Under the pieces are notes generated by a model. The model was not told where the DNA came from. It did no database searches and saw nothing but the letters and a program-made list of their open reading frames with translations. This document shows, one piece after another, positions 18,199 through 26,766 of a stretch of 64,000 nucleotides of DNA. Numbering within the stretch: position 1 is the first letter of the stretch; each line of letters opens with the position of its first letter. This stretch comes from CAVTBX01 sp963733135 (GTDB taxonomy: Bacteria > Actinomycetota > Thermoleophilia > Gaiellales > Gaiellaceae). The stretch is from positions 1 to 64,000 of the forward strand of contig CAVTBX010000005.1 in NCBI GenBank assembly GCA_963733135.1. Reading direction: 5' to 3'. The translations under genes and the position numbers were made by a program.

Positions 18199-18277
18199 AA
18201 GCGGCGCCATGACCCTACCGAGCGCTGCGTGACCGTCAAGCCGGGCCGTCCCGAGAGGTGCGCCGTACACTAGGCCC

Positions 18278-19489
18278 GTGGATTTCGAGCTCAGTCCCGA
18301 GCAGCGCGAGGTTCAGACGACCGTCCGCCGGTTCGTCGACGAGCGCATCCTTCCGAACGCGATCGAGAACGACATCGAGCACAAGCTCGACCTCGAGGCG
18401 ATCGAGGGCATGGCCGAGCTCGGCCTTCTCGGAATCGTCATCCCGGAAGAGTACGGGGGCGCCGGCATGGACTTCGTCTCCGAGGCGCTCTCGTGTGAGG
18501 AGATCGAGCGCGGGGAGGCCGCCTTCCGCACGCTCATCTCCGTCCACGTCGGCCTGAACTCGCTCTCGCTCCTCCGCTACGCGAACGAGGAGCAGAAGGA
18601 GCGGTATCTGACGCCCCAGGCCCGCGGGGACAAGCTCGCCTGCTTCGGCCTGACGGAGCCCGAGGCCGGCTCGGACGTGGCTGCGATGCGGACGAACGCG
18701 CGGCGCGACGGCGACGTCTATGTCCTGAACGGCCAGAAGAACTGGATCTCGTACGCGACGGTCGCCGACCACCAGCTCGTCTTCGCGAAGACCGATCCCG
18801 AGGCCAAGCACAAGGGCATCTCGGCCTTCGTCGTCGAGCGCGAGTGGCCGGGCGTCTCGACGCAGGAGACCGAGAACAAGCTCGGGATCTGGGCCGGCTC
18901 GACCGGCGAGCTCTTCTTCGAGAACGTCGAGGTACCGGCCGAGAACCTGGTCGGCGAGGAGGGCCAGGGCTTCGAGATCGCGATGTACGGGCTCGACCAG
19001 GGCCGCTTCACGGTCGCGGCCGGCGCGTGCGGCGTCATCCGCGCCTGCCTCGAGCGTTCCGTCGAGTACGCGCGCGAGCGGGAGACCTTCGGAAAGCCGA
19101 TCGGCAAGAACCAGTTCGTCCAGGACATGATCGCCGAGATGGTGCTCGGCTACGAGACGTCGAAGCTCCTCGTCATGCAGGCCGCATGGCTCAAGGATCA
19201 GGGCGTCAGGAACACGCGCGAGACCTCACTCGCCAAGTGGCACGCGACCGAGTCCGCCTTCCGGGCCGCGCACCTCGCGATCCAGATCCACGGTGCGTAC
19301 GGCTACTCGGGCGAGTACGGCATCGAGCGCTACTTCCGGAACGCTCGCGCCCCGATCATCTACGAGGGCACCACGCAGATCCACAAGATGATGCAAGCCG
19401 AGCACGCGCTCGGCTACCGGAACCTCAACGGCCGAAATGGGGACGTCTCCCCGATCGCATCGTGGGCTCCTGCGCTTCTCGCGCGCTAG
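18278..19489 (+). CDS. Acyl-CoA dehydrogenase
   Basis: 403 residues, a normal FAD-dependent ACAD. It oxidises acyl-CoA to trans-2-enoyl-CoA. It shows the N-terminal helical domain (LSPEQREVQTTVRRFVDERI), the FAD-binding ACFGLTEPEAGSD, QKNWIS, and the C-terminal RNARAPIIYEGTTQIHKM carrying the catalytic-base Glu. Chain length or branched specificity cannot be told. The start is GTG at 18278, with TACACT only 8 nt upstream, suggesting leaderless transcription. It is monocistronic; its stop shares CTAG with the convergent cupin gene. Confidence 0.93.
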   Translation: MDFELSPEQREVQTTVRRFVDERILPNAIENDIEHKLDLEAIEGMAELGLLGIVIPEEYGGAGMDFVSEALSCEEIERGEAAFRTLISVHVGLNSLSLLRYANEEQKERYLTPQARGDKLACFGLTEPEAGSDVAAMRTNARRDGDVYVLNGQKNWISYATVADHQLVFAKTDPEAKHKGISAFVVEREWPGVSTQETENKLGIWAGSTGELFFENVEVPAENLVGEEGQGFEIAMYGLDQGRFTVAAGACGVIRACLERSVEYARERETFGKPIGKNQFVQDMIAEMVLGYETSKLLVMQAAWLKDQGVRNTRETSLAKWHATESAFRAAHLAIQIHGAYGYSGEYGIERYFRNARAPIIYEGTTQIHKMMQAEHALGYRNLNGRNGDVSPIASWAPALLAR

Positions 19490-19932
19490 CCCCGCACCGA
19501 CGAATCAACGGGGAAGAAGTGCTCGACGGGTGCGTCGCGGCCGAGCGTCGGCGCGTCGCCCGCGAAGACGCCGATCAGCCCTTCGTCGGGGCGCTCGGTC
19601 ACATCCGGCACGACCTTCGACGAGAGGAGGAGGACACGCGCCGGCTCCTCCGAGTGGTTCTCGAGCGCGTGGAGGCCGCTTCGGCCGCGCGGGAAGAAGA
19701 CGAGCTCACCGCGTCCGGCGGCCTCCTCTTCGGCCTCGCCACGCACCGTCACCGTCCCGTCGAGCACTAGCGCGAGCTCCTCGTTCCCATGATGGAGGTG
19801 GTACGGGCCGCGATGCCCCGGCAGGAGCTCGAGGACGATGCCGCCGATCAGATCGGTATCGAGCGCGTGGCCGACGTGGCGGATCCGGACCGTCTCGCGC
19901 TTCACATCCCACTCGTCCGCGTAGACGTTCAC
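19486..19932 (-). CDS. Cupin-domain protein
   Basis: 148 residues from the GTG at 19932, preceded by AAGGAG. The single cupin barrel has the first motif PYHLHHGNEELALVLDG, with two His and a Glu as likely metal ligands, and a second motif region around GRSGLHALENHSEEP. Many such proteins are metal-dependent enzymes or small-molecule sensors; the function here is unknown. It is divergent from a secreted protein gene and convergent with ACAD (shared CTAG). Confidence 0.85.
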   Translation of the reverse strand: MNVYADEWDVKRETVRIRHVGHALDTDLIGGIVLELLPGHRGPYHLHHGNEELALVLDGTVTVRGEAEEEAAGRGELVFFPRGRSGLHALENHSEEPARVLLLSSKVVPDVTERPDEGLIGVFAGDAPTLGRDAPVEHFFPVDSSVRG

Positions 19933-19965
19933 TGACGGCTCCTTCCGGTCGCTTTCCCTATCCTC

Positions 19966-20460
19966 GTGAACGTGCGCGCGCTCGCGGCGCTTCCGGTACT
20001 GGCAGCCGCCCTCGTCCTCGCCCCGGCCGCGTGGGCCCCGGCGCCGACCAAGGGCGTCTTCGTTCCCGGCCAGAACCTCGGCGGGGTCGAGCTCGGCATG
20101 ACGCAGGATGAGGTGCGGGCGGAATGGGGTTCGAAGTTCGGCGCCTGCCGGAACTGCGAGCGCCAGACTTGGTACTTCAACCTGAAGGCCTTCGAGCCGC
20201 AGGGCGCGGGCGTCGAGCTCCACGGCGGCCGGGTCGCGCGCGTCTTCACTCTGTGGCGGCCGGTCGGCTGGAAGACCGCGGACGGGCTCGAGCTCGGCGT
20301 TCAGCTCGACGAGCTCCGCGAGGCCGTCCGAGGTCTCGAATCCCGTCCTTGCGACGCCTATACGGCTTACCTCGCGGGCGCGAGGAGCGTCTACTACGTC
20401 TTCCGCGGACGACTCTGGGGCTTCGGCCTCATACGGCCAGGGCTGTCTCCCTGTCTCTAG
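19966..20460 (+). CDS. Secreted protein of unknown function
   Basis: 164 residues with a clear signal peptide (MNVRALAALPVLAAALVLAP, cleavage near AWA). The mature domain has four Cys in two pairs (CRNC and one distal pair) and the pattern VPGQNLGGVELGMTQDEVRA, seen in small secreted proteins of actinobacteria, perhaps a SmpA/OmlA-like beta domain. The start is GTG at 19966. The end overlaps the convergent MFS gene by 32 nt. Confidence 0.7.
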   Translation: MNVRALAALPVLAAALVLAPAAWAPAPTKGVFVPGQNLGGVELGMTQDEVRAEWGSKFGACRNCERQTWYFNLKAFEPQGAGVELHGGRVARVFTLWRPVGWKTADGLELGVQLDELREAVRGLESRPCDAYTAYLAGARSVYYVFRGRLWGFGLIRPGLSPCL

Positions 20461-21721
20461 TGCGCTCCTCCTCGGCCAGGCGCATGACAAAGGGGAGCAC
20501 GGCGAGGATCGGGATCGCCACGGCCGGCCACACGATCGCGTAGCCGTCCGTGGACTCGAGCCAGGGTCGCGAGAGGTCGACCGCGAGCCCGACGAGCGGC
20601 GGCCCGACGAGGAGCCCCACGCCCTTCGTCATGAGCGCGAGCCCGGAGATCGCGCCCCGGTCTCCAGGCGGCATGACCTTGAAGAGGAGCCCCCACGCGA
20701 GCGTCATGACCATGCCGGCCGCGATCGCGACGACGAAGATCACTCCGCAGTACCACCAGCGCCACTCGGTCGCGAACCCGCCTCCGACGAGCCCGCAGCC
20801 GTAGACGACCGAAGCCCCGAGGATCACGGCGCCCAGCCCAAACAGGTCGCCGAAGCGGGTCGCGACCGCCGCAGCAACGAGGTAGCCGCCCGCGACGCAC
20901 GCGAGCACGACGGAGGAGACGTAGAGCGGCTCGTCGAGGCCCACGATCACGTAGAGGACGACGAACGTGCGCATGCCGGCGAACGTCGCCTCCCAGGCGG
21001 AGTTCGCGATCAGGAAGCGGCGCACGTTCCGGTCGCGGCGCGCAATGCGAAGCGGCGTCGCGACGAGAGTGCGAAGCGGCGGCACCTGGCTCGGCGGCCG
21101 CGGCGGCTCCTTCACGAAGACGATCACGGCGCCGCAGGCGGCGAGAGTCACGCCGGCGGCGAGCACGAACGGGAACGGTTCCCACACGTGGAGGAGGAAG
21201 CCGCCGCCGACGAGCGCGCCTCCGAGCGCCACGCCGCGGTACAGGTGCTGCACGCCCTGCGAGCGGCCGAAGACGTCGCGCGGCAGGCAGTCCGGGTAGA
21301 GGCCGCGGTAGGGCGGCTCGTATACGTAGTAGGCGAAGAAGAACGCGAGGAGGACGGCCACGACCCCGAGCAGGCTGTCCATGAAAGGCAGAAGCGCCAG
21401 CGTGACGGCCATCGGGCCGATCGCCAGGAGCAGGAACGGCCGCCGCCGACCGAGCGGCGTAGCGGTCGCGTCGCTCAGGGGGCCGATGAGGAGCGACACG
21501 AGGATCGCGAAGGCGCCCTCCGCGGCCAGGATCGCGCCGATCAGGGCTGTCGAGCTCGTGAACTCCTGGAGGAGCGGCGGCAGGTACGCGGCAACCGTCG
21601 TGATCGACCAGGCGAGCCCGAAGGCGCCCAGGCCGAGGATCCAGAGAAGCGCCGAGCCGAGCCGCTCGAAGGGCGCTGCGCCAGGCTCAACGAGCGGAGC
21701 CGCCGGCTCGCTACGCGCCAC
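20429..21721 (-). CDS. Major facilitator superfamily transporter
   Basis: 430 residues with about 12 hydrophobic segments. The loop between segments 2 and 3 reads GPLSDATATPLGRRRPF, the MFS signature of the sugar-cation symporter/SLC45-like group. The substrate is unknown. I take GTG 21721 as start because the frame upstream (to a TTG at 21805) runs through a long inverted repeat and reads as low-complexity Pro-rich sequence. It is convergent with the preceding secreted protein gene, and the HAD gene lies upstream on the same strand. Confidence 0.85.
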   Translation of the reverse strand: MARSEPAAPLVEPGAAPFERLGSALLWILGLGAFGLAWSITTVAAYLPPLLQEFTSSTALIGAILAAEGAFAILVSLLIGPLSDATATPLGRRRPFLLLAIGPMAVTLALLPFMDSLLGVVAVLLAFFFAYYVYEPPYRGLYPDCLPRDVFGRSQGVQHLYRGVALGGALVGGGFLLHVWEPFPFVLAAGVTLAACGAVIVFVKEPPRPPSQVPPLRTLVATPLRIARRDRNVRRFLIANSAWEATFAGMRTFVVLYVIVGLDEPLYVSSVVLACVAGGYLVAAAVATRFGDLFGLGAVILGASVVYGCGLVGGGFATEWRWWYCGVIFVVAIAAGMVMTLAWGLLFKVMPPGDRGAISGLALMTKGVGLLVGPPLVGLAVDLSRPWLESTDGYAIVWPAVAIPILAVLPFVMRLAEEERTRDRETALAV

Positions 21722-21730
21722 GGAGCCCCA

Positions 21731-21895
21731 GGGGTTCGATGGGGGATAGGCGTGCTTGCGCGGAGGGGCTGGGCCAAGCAGCGGGGTCGGCTCGATTTGC
21801 GGCAAGGCTGGAGAGCCTTGGCGTAAAGCGAGCGGGCCGCGATGCGCCGCGCCCAGGCCCCCAGCCGTGGGTGCGCCTATCCCCCATCGAGCCCC
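21731..21895. repeat. Long inverted-repeat element E1 (between HAD and MFS genes)
   Basis: 22-bp arms (21731-21752 and 21874-21895) with one mismatch that is a G-T pair. A second complementary block (GGCTGGGCC with GGCCCCCAGCC) and a central AAGGCT-GGAG-AGCCTT hairpin lie inside. The right arm contains the TAG stop of the HAD gene. The architecture is like family A but the core sequence is unrelated. Confidence 0.75.
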
Positions 21896-22563
21896 AGAGC
21901 AGCGGGAAGGGCCAGGAGGGTCGGGAGCGCGTCGTCGCGCCCGGCGAAGCGGCCTTCTCGGTCGACGAGGAACGCGCGCAGGCCAAGCGCTCGGGCCCCG
22001 TCGACGTCGTCGACAGGCGAGTCCCCGACCATCGCGGCCTCTTCAGGCTCGACCTCGAGCATCTCGAGCATGGCCTGGAAGATCGTCGGGCTCGGCTTCA
22101 CCTTGCCGTGCACGCCGGAGGAGATCCATGCGTCGACGTCGAGCCCGAAGTGCCGAACGAAGGCATCGAGATCGCGACCGGTGTTGGAGACAAGGCCGAT
22201 CCGGAGGTCGTGATGGCGGAGCGCGGCGAGCACGGGCAGCGCGTCGTCGTAGAGCTCGAAGTTCTCGGAGTGCTCCCAGCCTCGCGTGATCTCGACTGCG
22301 ATCGCGCGCACGTCGTCGCCCTCCCCGCCCATGCCGCGCACGATGTCCTCCGTAAACCGAACCCAGACTTCCTCGTCATGGTCGAGCTCCGGATGATGCT
22401 TCAGGTCGAGGACGGCGGCGGCCCGTGCCTCGGCGTAGCGACTCGGGTCGAGGGAGAGCCCGAAGCGCTCGCCCGCGGCCCGATAGCCCTCGGGGCCGAG
22501 CAGCGGGCCCGGCTGCGCGAGAGTGAAGTCGACGTCGAAGAGGACGGCCCGCAGGGGCCTCAC
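21877..22563 (-). CDS. HAD-superfamily hydrolase
   Basis: 228 residues from GTG 22563. HAD motif I is DVDFTLAQ (nucleophile Asp10 and Asp12), motif II GLVSNT, motif III Lys in KVKPSP, and motif IV MVGDSPVDDVDGA, with a helical cap between I and II. It is likely a phosphatase or dehalogenase-like enzyme of unknown substrate. The last five codons and the TAG stop are part of a 22-bp inverted-repeat arm. It lies upstream of the MFS gene. Confidence 0.85.
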   Translation of the reverse strand: MRPLRAVLFDVDFTLAQPGPLLGPEGYRAAGERFGLSLDPSRYAEARAAAVLDLKHHPELDHDEEVWVRFTEDIVRGMGGEGDDVRAIAVEITRGWEHSENFELYDDALPVLAALRHHDLRIGLVSNTGRDLDAFVRHFGLDVDAWISSGVHGKVKPSPTIFQAMLEMLEVEPEEAAMVGDSPVDDVDGARALGLRAFLVDREGRFAGRDDALPTLLALPAALGLDGG

Positions 22564-22586
22564 AGGCGGAAGGATAGCCTTGGGGG

Positions 22587-22991
22587 GTGGCTAGAACGCC
22601 TGCCGAGATCCTCGCGGCGGCCAGGACGATCGCAGTCGTCGGGGCCTCTCCGAAGCCGCATCGGCCGAGCCACGGCGTGATGCGCTACCTGCTGGAGCAG
22701 GGCTACGACGTAATTCCGGTGCGGCCCGCCGGCTGTGACGCGGTGCTCGGAATCCCATGCGCCCGCGCGCTCGACGAGATCGACCGCCCGATCGACCTCG
22801 TGGACGTCTTCCGTCGCCCGGATGCGTGTCCCGACGTGGCTCGGGAGGCTGTTGCGGCCGGCGCCGGTGCGCTTTGGCTCCAGCTCGGGATCGTCTCGAG
22901 CAAAGCACGGCGGATCGCCGAGGAGGCGCAACTCGACTATGTCGAGGACGCGTGCATCAAGATCGTGCACGCGGCACAGATCGCGGCGTAG
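22587..22991 (+). CDS. CoA-binding (YccU-like) domain protein
   Basis: 134 residues forming one Rossmann-type CoA-binding domain: TIAVVGASPKPHRPSHGVMR near the start, then GYDVIPVRPAG, IDLVDVFRRPD and LWLQLGI. Small stand-alone proteins of this type are widespread; their exact role is unknown. The start is GTG at 22587, divergent from the HAD gene with a 23-nt gap. Confidence 0.88.
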   Translation: MARTPAEILAAARTIAVVGASPKPHRPSHGVMRYLLEQGYDVIPVRPAGCDAVLGIPCARALDEIDRPIDLVDVFRRPDACPDVAREAVAAGAGALWLQLGIVSSKARRIAEEAQLDYVEDACIKIVHAAQIAA

Positions 22992-22998
22992 ACCGCGG

Positions 22999-23235
22999 CT
23001 AGAGCCCGCCGGCAGCGAGCCAGACGATCACGAGGACGATCGCTACGGCGACCGTCACGCCGATCGCGATGACCGTCAGGACGACGGCAAGCGTCGTCCC
23101 GCTCTCGCCGCTCTCGACCTCTTCGCGAAGCCGGTGCACCTCCTGGCGCGGGTGGTGGGTGAGCTCGGCGAGCTCGTGCTCGACCGCCCTCCCGAGGTGC
23201 CAGTCGGACTGCTCGCTCGGATCTTTCGTGCTCAT
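22999..23235 (-). CDS. Small single-span membrane protein
   Basis: 78 residues: a charged, His-containing N-terminal half and a C-terminal transmembrane helix (TTLAVVLTVIAIGVTVAVAI), so tail-anchored with a cytoplasmic head. The start is the ATG at 23235; TATATT lies about 8 nt upstream, which would give a leaderless mRNA. No family is recognised. Confidence 0.6.
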   Translation of the reverse strand: MSTKDPSEQSDWHLGRAVEHELAELTHHPRQEVHRLREEVESGESGTTLAVVLTVIAIGVTVAVAIVLVIVWLAAGGL

Positions 23236-23318
23236 AGTCACAATATAGCGCTCTGCCAGGTTTACCTCTCTGATTCAGGCGGGTAGGTATTTCTCGAACT
23301 GCGGCTGGCGAGAAACCC

Positions 23319-24512
23319 ATGAGGAAGTTCGTCTGCGGAACAGGTATGGCCCTGTTGCTGGGTTTTGCCGTGGTGCCGACGCTCGCGCTGGCCGATCCTC
23401 CGATCGGCGGCACGCCCTCTGTTCCGGCTCCAGACGCACCGAATGTGCCGGACGTTCCGGATACGCCGGACGTTCCGGACACGCCCGACGTGCCTGACGT
23501 GCCTGACGTGCCTGACGTACCGGATCTTCCTAATCCCGGCAGCGGCAACGGAGGCGGCGGAGGCGGCGGGAACGGTGGATCCGGTGGGGGCGGTAATCCC
23601 GGCGTCGACACAGGTGAGGTCGTCGACGCCGTGGACGATGTCGTGGGCGACAACTCGGGCTCGGGCGGAGGGTCGGGCTCGGGCGGAGGGTCGGGCTCCG
23701 GTTCAGGCTCTGGCCCGGTGAGCAGCGACACGGTCTCGGACGTCACCGGCTCCGTTTCCTCGTCCGGCTCGACCAGCTCCGCGAGCGGGTCGACCGCCGG
23801 CAAGAGTCGAGGCGGCGAGCGCTCCGAGAGCACCCGCCCGGACTCGCGGAGTCGTGCGACCTCCCTCGGTGTTCGGCCGACCAAGTTCAAGGCGCGCGGG
23901 AAGGACAAGAAGAATCGCGGGACGCGCCTTGTCTTCGAGCTGACCCGAGCGTCGCTCGTCCGCTTCACGGTCTACGAGATCGCGCCAGGCTGCGAGCGCA
24001 TCGGAAGCTTCTTCCGGGCCGGAGAGAAGGGCGAGAACAAGATCGGCTTCTCGGGCAGCGTCGAGGGAAGGCCGCTTTCGGCCGGCACCTACCACGTCGT
24101 GATCCGCCCGGTTGGCAGGAAGCGAGACGGAGGCATCCAGCGCTCGACCTTCGTGATCGTGCCGCCGAAAGCATCGCCGAGCGACACGCCGCGCCAGGCC
24201 TCGACGTGCAAGCTGGGCGAAGCGGCCGACGGTGATGGAGATGCCACCGCAGCCGCCGCGGCTTCCTCGTCGGCAGGCGGCGACAACGGTGGGCCGGGGA
24301 ACAAGGTGAAGAGCGTTGTCTCGTCGCAAACGAGCTCGGGAAGCGGAGACGGGTCTCCGCTCGACGGGCTTCAGCTCGACAACGAGACCCGCTCCGGGCA
24401 AGGGACCGAGGGGCCCTCTTCCTACTTGGCCGTGTTGCTCGCGGTGCTCGGCGCACTGGCGCTCGTCGGTTTTGTGATGGGCGCGCGCGAGCTCCGTCTG
24501 CGCCTCCGCTAG
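23319..24512 (+). CDS. Secreted, membrane-anchored low-complexity surface protein
   Basis: 397 residues. A signal peptide (1-25) is followed by a Val-Pro-Asp repeat stalk (about 40-70), a Gly/Ser-rich stretch (about 73-175), and a compact domain (about 190-290) with TRLVFELTRASLVRFTVYEI and LSAGTYHVVIRPVG, resembling immunoglobulin-like beta domains. A second Ser/Gly linker and a C-terminal transmembrane helix (about 370-390) ending in Arg complete it. A small inverted repeat (TTTCTCG/CGAGAAA, 23290-23315) lies just upstream of the ATG. Its stop shares CTAG with the convergent ctaG-like gene. Confidence 0.7.
   Translation: MRKFVCGTGMALLLGFAVVPTLALADPPIGGTPSVPAPDAPNVPDVPDTPDVPDTPDVPDVPDVPDVPDLPNPGSGNGGGGGGGNGGSGGGGNPGVDTGEVVDAVDDVVGDNSGSGGGSGSGGGSGSGSGSGPVSSDTVSDVTGSVSSSGSTSSASGSTAGKSRGGERSESTRPDSRSRATSLGVRPTKFKARGKDKKNRGTRLVFELTRASLVRFTVYEIAPGCERIGSFFRAGEKGENKIGFSGSVEGRPLSAGTYHVVIRPVGRKRDGGIQRSTFVIVPPKASPSDTPRQASTCKLGEAADGDGDATAAAAASSSAGGDNGGPGNKVKSVVSSQTSSGSGDGSPLDGLQLDNETRSGQGTEGPSSYLAVLLAVLGALALVGFVMGARELRLRLR
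23446..23538 (+). repeat. Tandem codon repeats encoding Val-Pro-Asp units
   Basis: Near-perfect 9-nt units (GTGCCTGAC and variants such as GTTCCGGAC, ACGCCGGAC) run in the surface-protein gene. The most identical block is at about 23485-23520, which suggests recent slippage expansion. Confidence 0.75.
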
Positions 24513-25258
24513 CTTCGGGCCGGCGCCTCTTCCTCCCGCAAGAGCTGGAAGAGAAACCAGCCGATCGCCGCGAGGAAGATGACCGCCTGCTCCGCGCTCA
24601 TGAGGACGCCGGCGTAGTTCTGGTCTTCTACGGCAGAGAGACCCCAGATGCGGGGCACGCTCTCGTAGTAGTCGTAGAGCACCGAGGTCGAGAACGTGAG
24701 CGCAAGTCCGAGGAATGCCGACCCGATGAAGCCTGCGCCGAGGAACGCGATGGCGACCGGCGGGGAGAAGCGGCCCGAGATCACCGGCCACCAGAAGACG
24801 AGGCCGATCGCGATCAGGAGCGCGTGCTCGACGTTGAGCAGCCAGGGATTCTCCAGCGCGGCATCGTAGAACCCGGCGAAATGGAGGCTGTACCAGCCGA
24901 CGAGCCAGACCGGCAACGCAACGCGGGCCCGAGTCAAGATCTCGAACGGCCTACCGCCGCGCCGCTCGACCGCGCGTCGCATCAGCGGGGTCAGGCCGAG
25001 CACGAGCAGCGGCGGAGCCCAGTCCGCGATCACTACGTTCTGAAGCAGATGCATGAGGAGGAGGTAGTCGGCCGAGAGCGTCTCGAGCGGCGAGTTGAGG
25101 GACGCGGCGATCAGGAACAGGCCGCCACCGAAGGCCGCGATGCGCCACGCCGGCACTCGCTCGCGCCGGGTGGCCCGCCCATACAGCACAGCCGCGACCA
25201 GGGCCAGCGCGAGGAAGAGCGGCTCCCAGGTGAAGGCTGTCGGTGGAGGCGGGGTCAC
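24509..25258 (-). CDS. CtaG-family (caa3-type) cytochrome c oxidase assembly protein, copy 1
   Basis: 249 residues with about seven membrane helices. Family residues are visible: LSADYLLLMHLLQNVVIADWAPP (His in the second motif) and LHFAGFYDAALENPWLLNVEHA. CtaG (caa3) proteins assist copper insertion into the CuB site of aa3/caa3 oxidases. The start GTG 25258 overlaps the stop of the second ctaG-like gene by 4 nt. It is the last gene of a four-gene operon; its stop shares CTAG (24509-24512) with the convergent surface-protein gene. Confidence 0.88.
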   Translation of the reverse strand: MTPPPPTAFTWEPLFLALALVAAVLYGRATRRERVPAWRIAAFGGGLFLIAASLNSPLETLSADYLLLMHLLQNVVIADWAPPLLVLGLTPLMRRAVERRGGRPFEILTRARVALPVWLVGWYSLHFAGFYDAALENPWLLNVEHALLIAIGLVFWWPVISGRFSPPVAIAFLGAGFIGSAFLGLALTFSTSVLYDYYESVPRIWGLSAVEDQNYAGVLMSAEQAVIFLAAIGWFLFQLLREEEAPARS

Positions 25259-26133
25259 CGATCTGCGGCCAGACCGAGCGCAGACGAGCGCCGGAGCGCC
25301 CTCTCCCGGTCGTACTGCCGCAAGAGCAGGGCCGCCGCGAGCCCCAGCACGAGCGTCATCTCCACCATCATCACGAGGCCGGCAAGTCGCTGATCCGTGA
25401 GCGGTGAAAGGCCGAAGAGCCGCTCGTCCTGCGCGGCGTAGACCCCGTACAGAGGCGAAAACGAGAAGACGAGGATGTTCGCGAGCACCTGCCCGGCCGC
25501 GAACAGCACGGCCGTCATGACGAGCCGCCCGGCCACCGTCAGCTCCCGGCGCCTGGCGGGATCCACGATCTGGATCCAGACGAGCGTCCCGGCGAGCACG
25601 AAGGTCGCATGTTCGAGGTCGTGCACCACCCGGTTCGTGAGGGCGAACTCGTAGGCGGCAGGGATGTGCCAGCCGGCCATGACGACGGCCCAAATCACGA
25701 GGGCGACCCGCGGACGCAGGAGCACGCCGAGCACGGAGCGGAGCACCCGAACCGGCGCCAGCACGCGGAGGATCGCGGCAGGCAGGAGGAAGAACGTCAA
25801 CGGCCCGCGGAGGGCCGTGACGGCGAGTGCGGGCGCCACGTCGCCGATCAGGACGTGCTGGAGCATGTGAGCCGAGAGCAGGTACTCCTCTCCGGCCGCG
25901 TCCAGCGGGGAAACGACGGCGAGCGTGCCGACGGTCACCGCGGCCGCAAACATCCAGGCGCACGACCAGGGCGCGTGATCGCTGCGTCCGCGCCGGCGGA
26001 GACGGACGAACGCCTGCGCGAAGAGCAGGAGCGCGAGGAGGGCCGCGACGATGACCACCGGCTCGGGATTCCAGGCTCCGGCGAGGTCCGAGACTGGAAC
26101 ACGATCGCCGTGCGCGAACGGCAGAACGCCCAC
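25255..26133 (-). CDS. CtaG-family cytochrome c oxidase assembly protein, copy 2
   Basis: 292 residues from GTG 26133, immediately after the SCO1 stop. It has about seven membrane helices with the same conserved elements as copy 1: LLSAHMLQHVLIGDVAPAL and WHIPAAYEFALTNRVVHDLEHA. The two copies are clearly paralogous but diverged, so they may form a pair or serve different oxidases. No oxidase subunit genes lie in the window. Confidence 0.88.
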   Translation of the reverse strand: MGVLPFAHGDRVPVSDLAGAWNPEPVVIVAALLALLLFAQAFVRLRRRGRSDHAPWSCAWMFAAAVTVGTLAVVSPLDAAGEEYLLSAHMLQHVLIGDVAPALAVTALRGPLTFFLLPAAILRVLAPVRVLRSVLGVLLRPRVALVIWAVVMAGWHIPAAYEFALTNRVVHDLEHATFVLAGTLVWIQIVDPARRRELTVAGRLVMTAVLFAAGQVLANILVFSFSPLYGVYAAQDERLFGLSPLTDQRLAGLVMMVEMTLVLGLAAALLLRQYDRERALRRSSALGLAADR

Positions 26134-26766
26134 CTACGCCTCGAGGATCTGGCGGAGGTCGGTCAGGATCTGCTCCGCCGTGAAGTCCGACGGGTAGAGC
26201 ACGAGGCCCTGCCCGGTGCGATCGACGAGCAGTGTGTATGCGGTGTGGTCGATGAGCTCGGGATCGCTCGCGACGGCTTGCACCTCGAACTTGCGCCACA
26301 CCTCTGTCAACTCTCTCTTCGATCCGATCAGGTAGCGGAACTGCGGGAGCAGCCGATGCACCTTGACGTAGCCGCGCACGGTGGCCGGCGTGTCGCGTTC
26401 GGGGTCGACGCTGACCGCCAGCACGCGCACCTCTTCCCGCTCCGCGGGTGGGAGCTCGCGAAGGGCCGCGTTCAGGTTGTCCGCCATGAGCGGGCAGATG
26501 TCCGGGCACTGCGTGTAGAGGAACGTGATGAGAACGACCTTCCCGCGGAGGTCGGAGAACCGAACCAGCTCACCCTCGTGATCGGTGAGCGCGAAGTCGG
26601 GCACGTCCTGCGGTTCGCCGAGCGCGGCTCCCGCCCAGCCGTCGTCGTCGGTCTGCGTGCTGACGTCGGCCACGGGCGACCCGCCATCCTCCCGTCCACC
26701 TCCGCAACCGACGAGCAGCACGGCCATGACCAGGAGCAAGGCCAACCCTGCGGAGGGCAGCCTCAC
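26134..26766 (-). CDS. SCO1/SenC-family copper chaperone lipoprotein
   Basis: 210 residues from GTG 26766. The signal peptide ends in VLLVGCGGG, a lipobox. The thioredoxin-like SCO domain has YTQCPDICPLMADNL, the CxxxC copper site, and the partner His in DHTAYTLLVDR. SCO1 delivers copper to the CuA centre of cytochrome c oxidase. The GTG overlaps the upstream gene by 4 nt and the stop abuts the ctaG start, so the set is tightly coupled. Confidence 0.93.
   Translation of the reverse strand: MRLPSAGLALLLVMAVLLVGCGGGREDGGSPVADVSTQTDDDGWAGAALGEPQDVPDFALTDHEGELVRFSDLRGKVVLITFLYTQCPDICPLMADNLNAALRELPPAEREEVRVLAVSVDPERDTPATVRGYVKVHRLLPQFRYLIGSKRELTEVWRKFEVQAVASDPELIDHTAYTLLVDRTGQGLVLYPSDFTAEQILTDLRQILEA

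Noticed and set aside
23449..23535. Short repeats that could suggest a CRISPR array
   Set aside because: They are in-frame 9-nt codon repeats with no spacers, and no cas genes are present.
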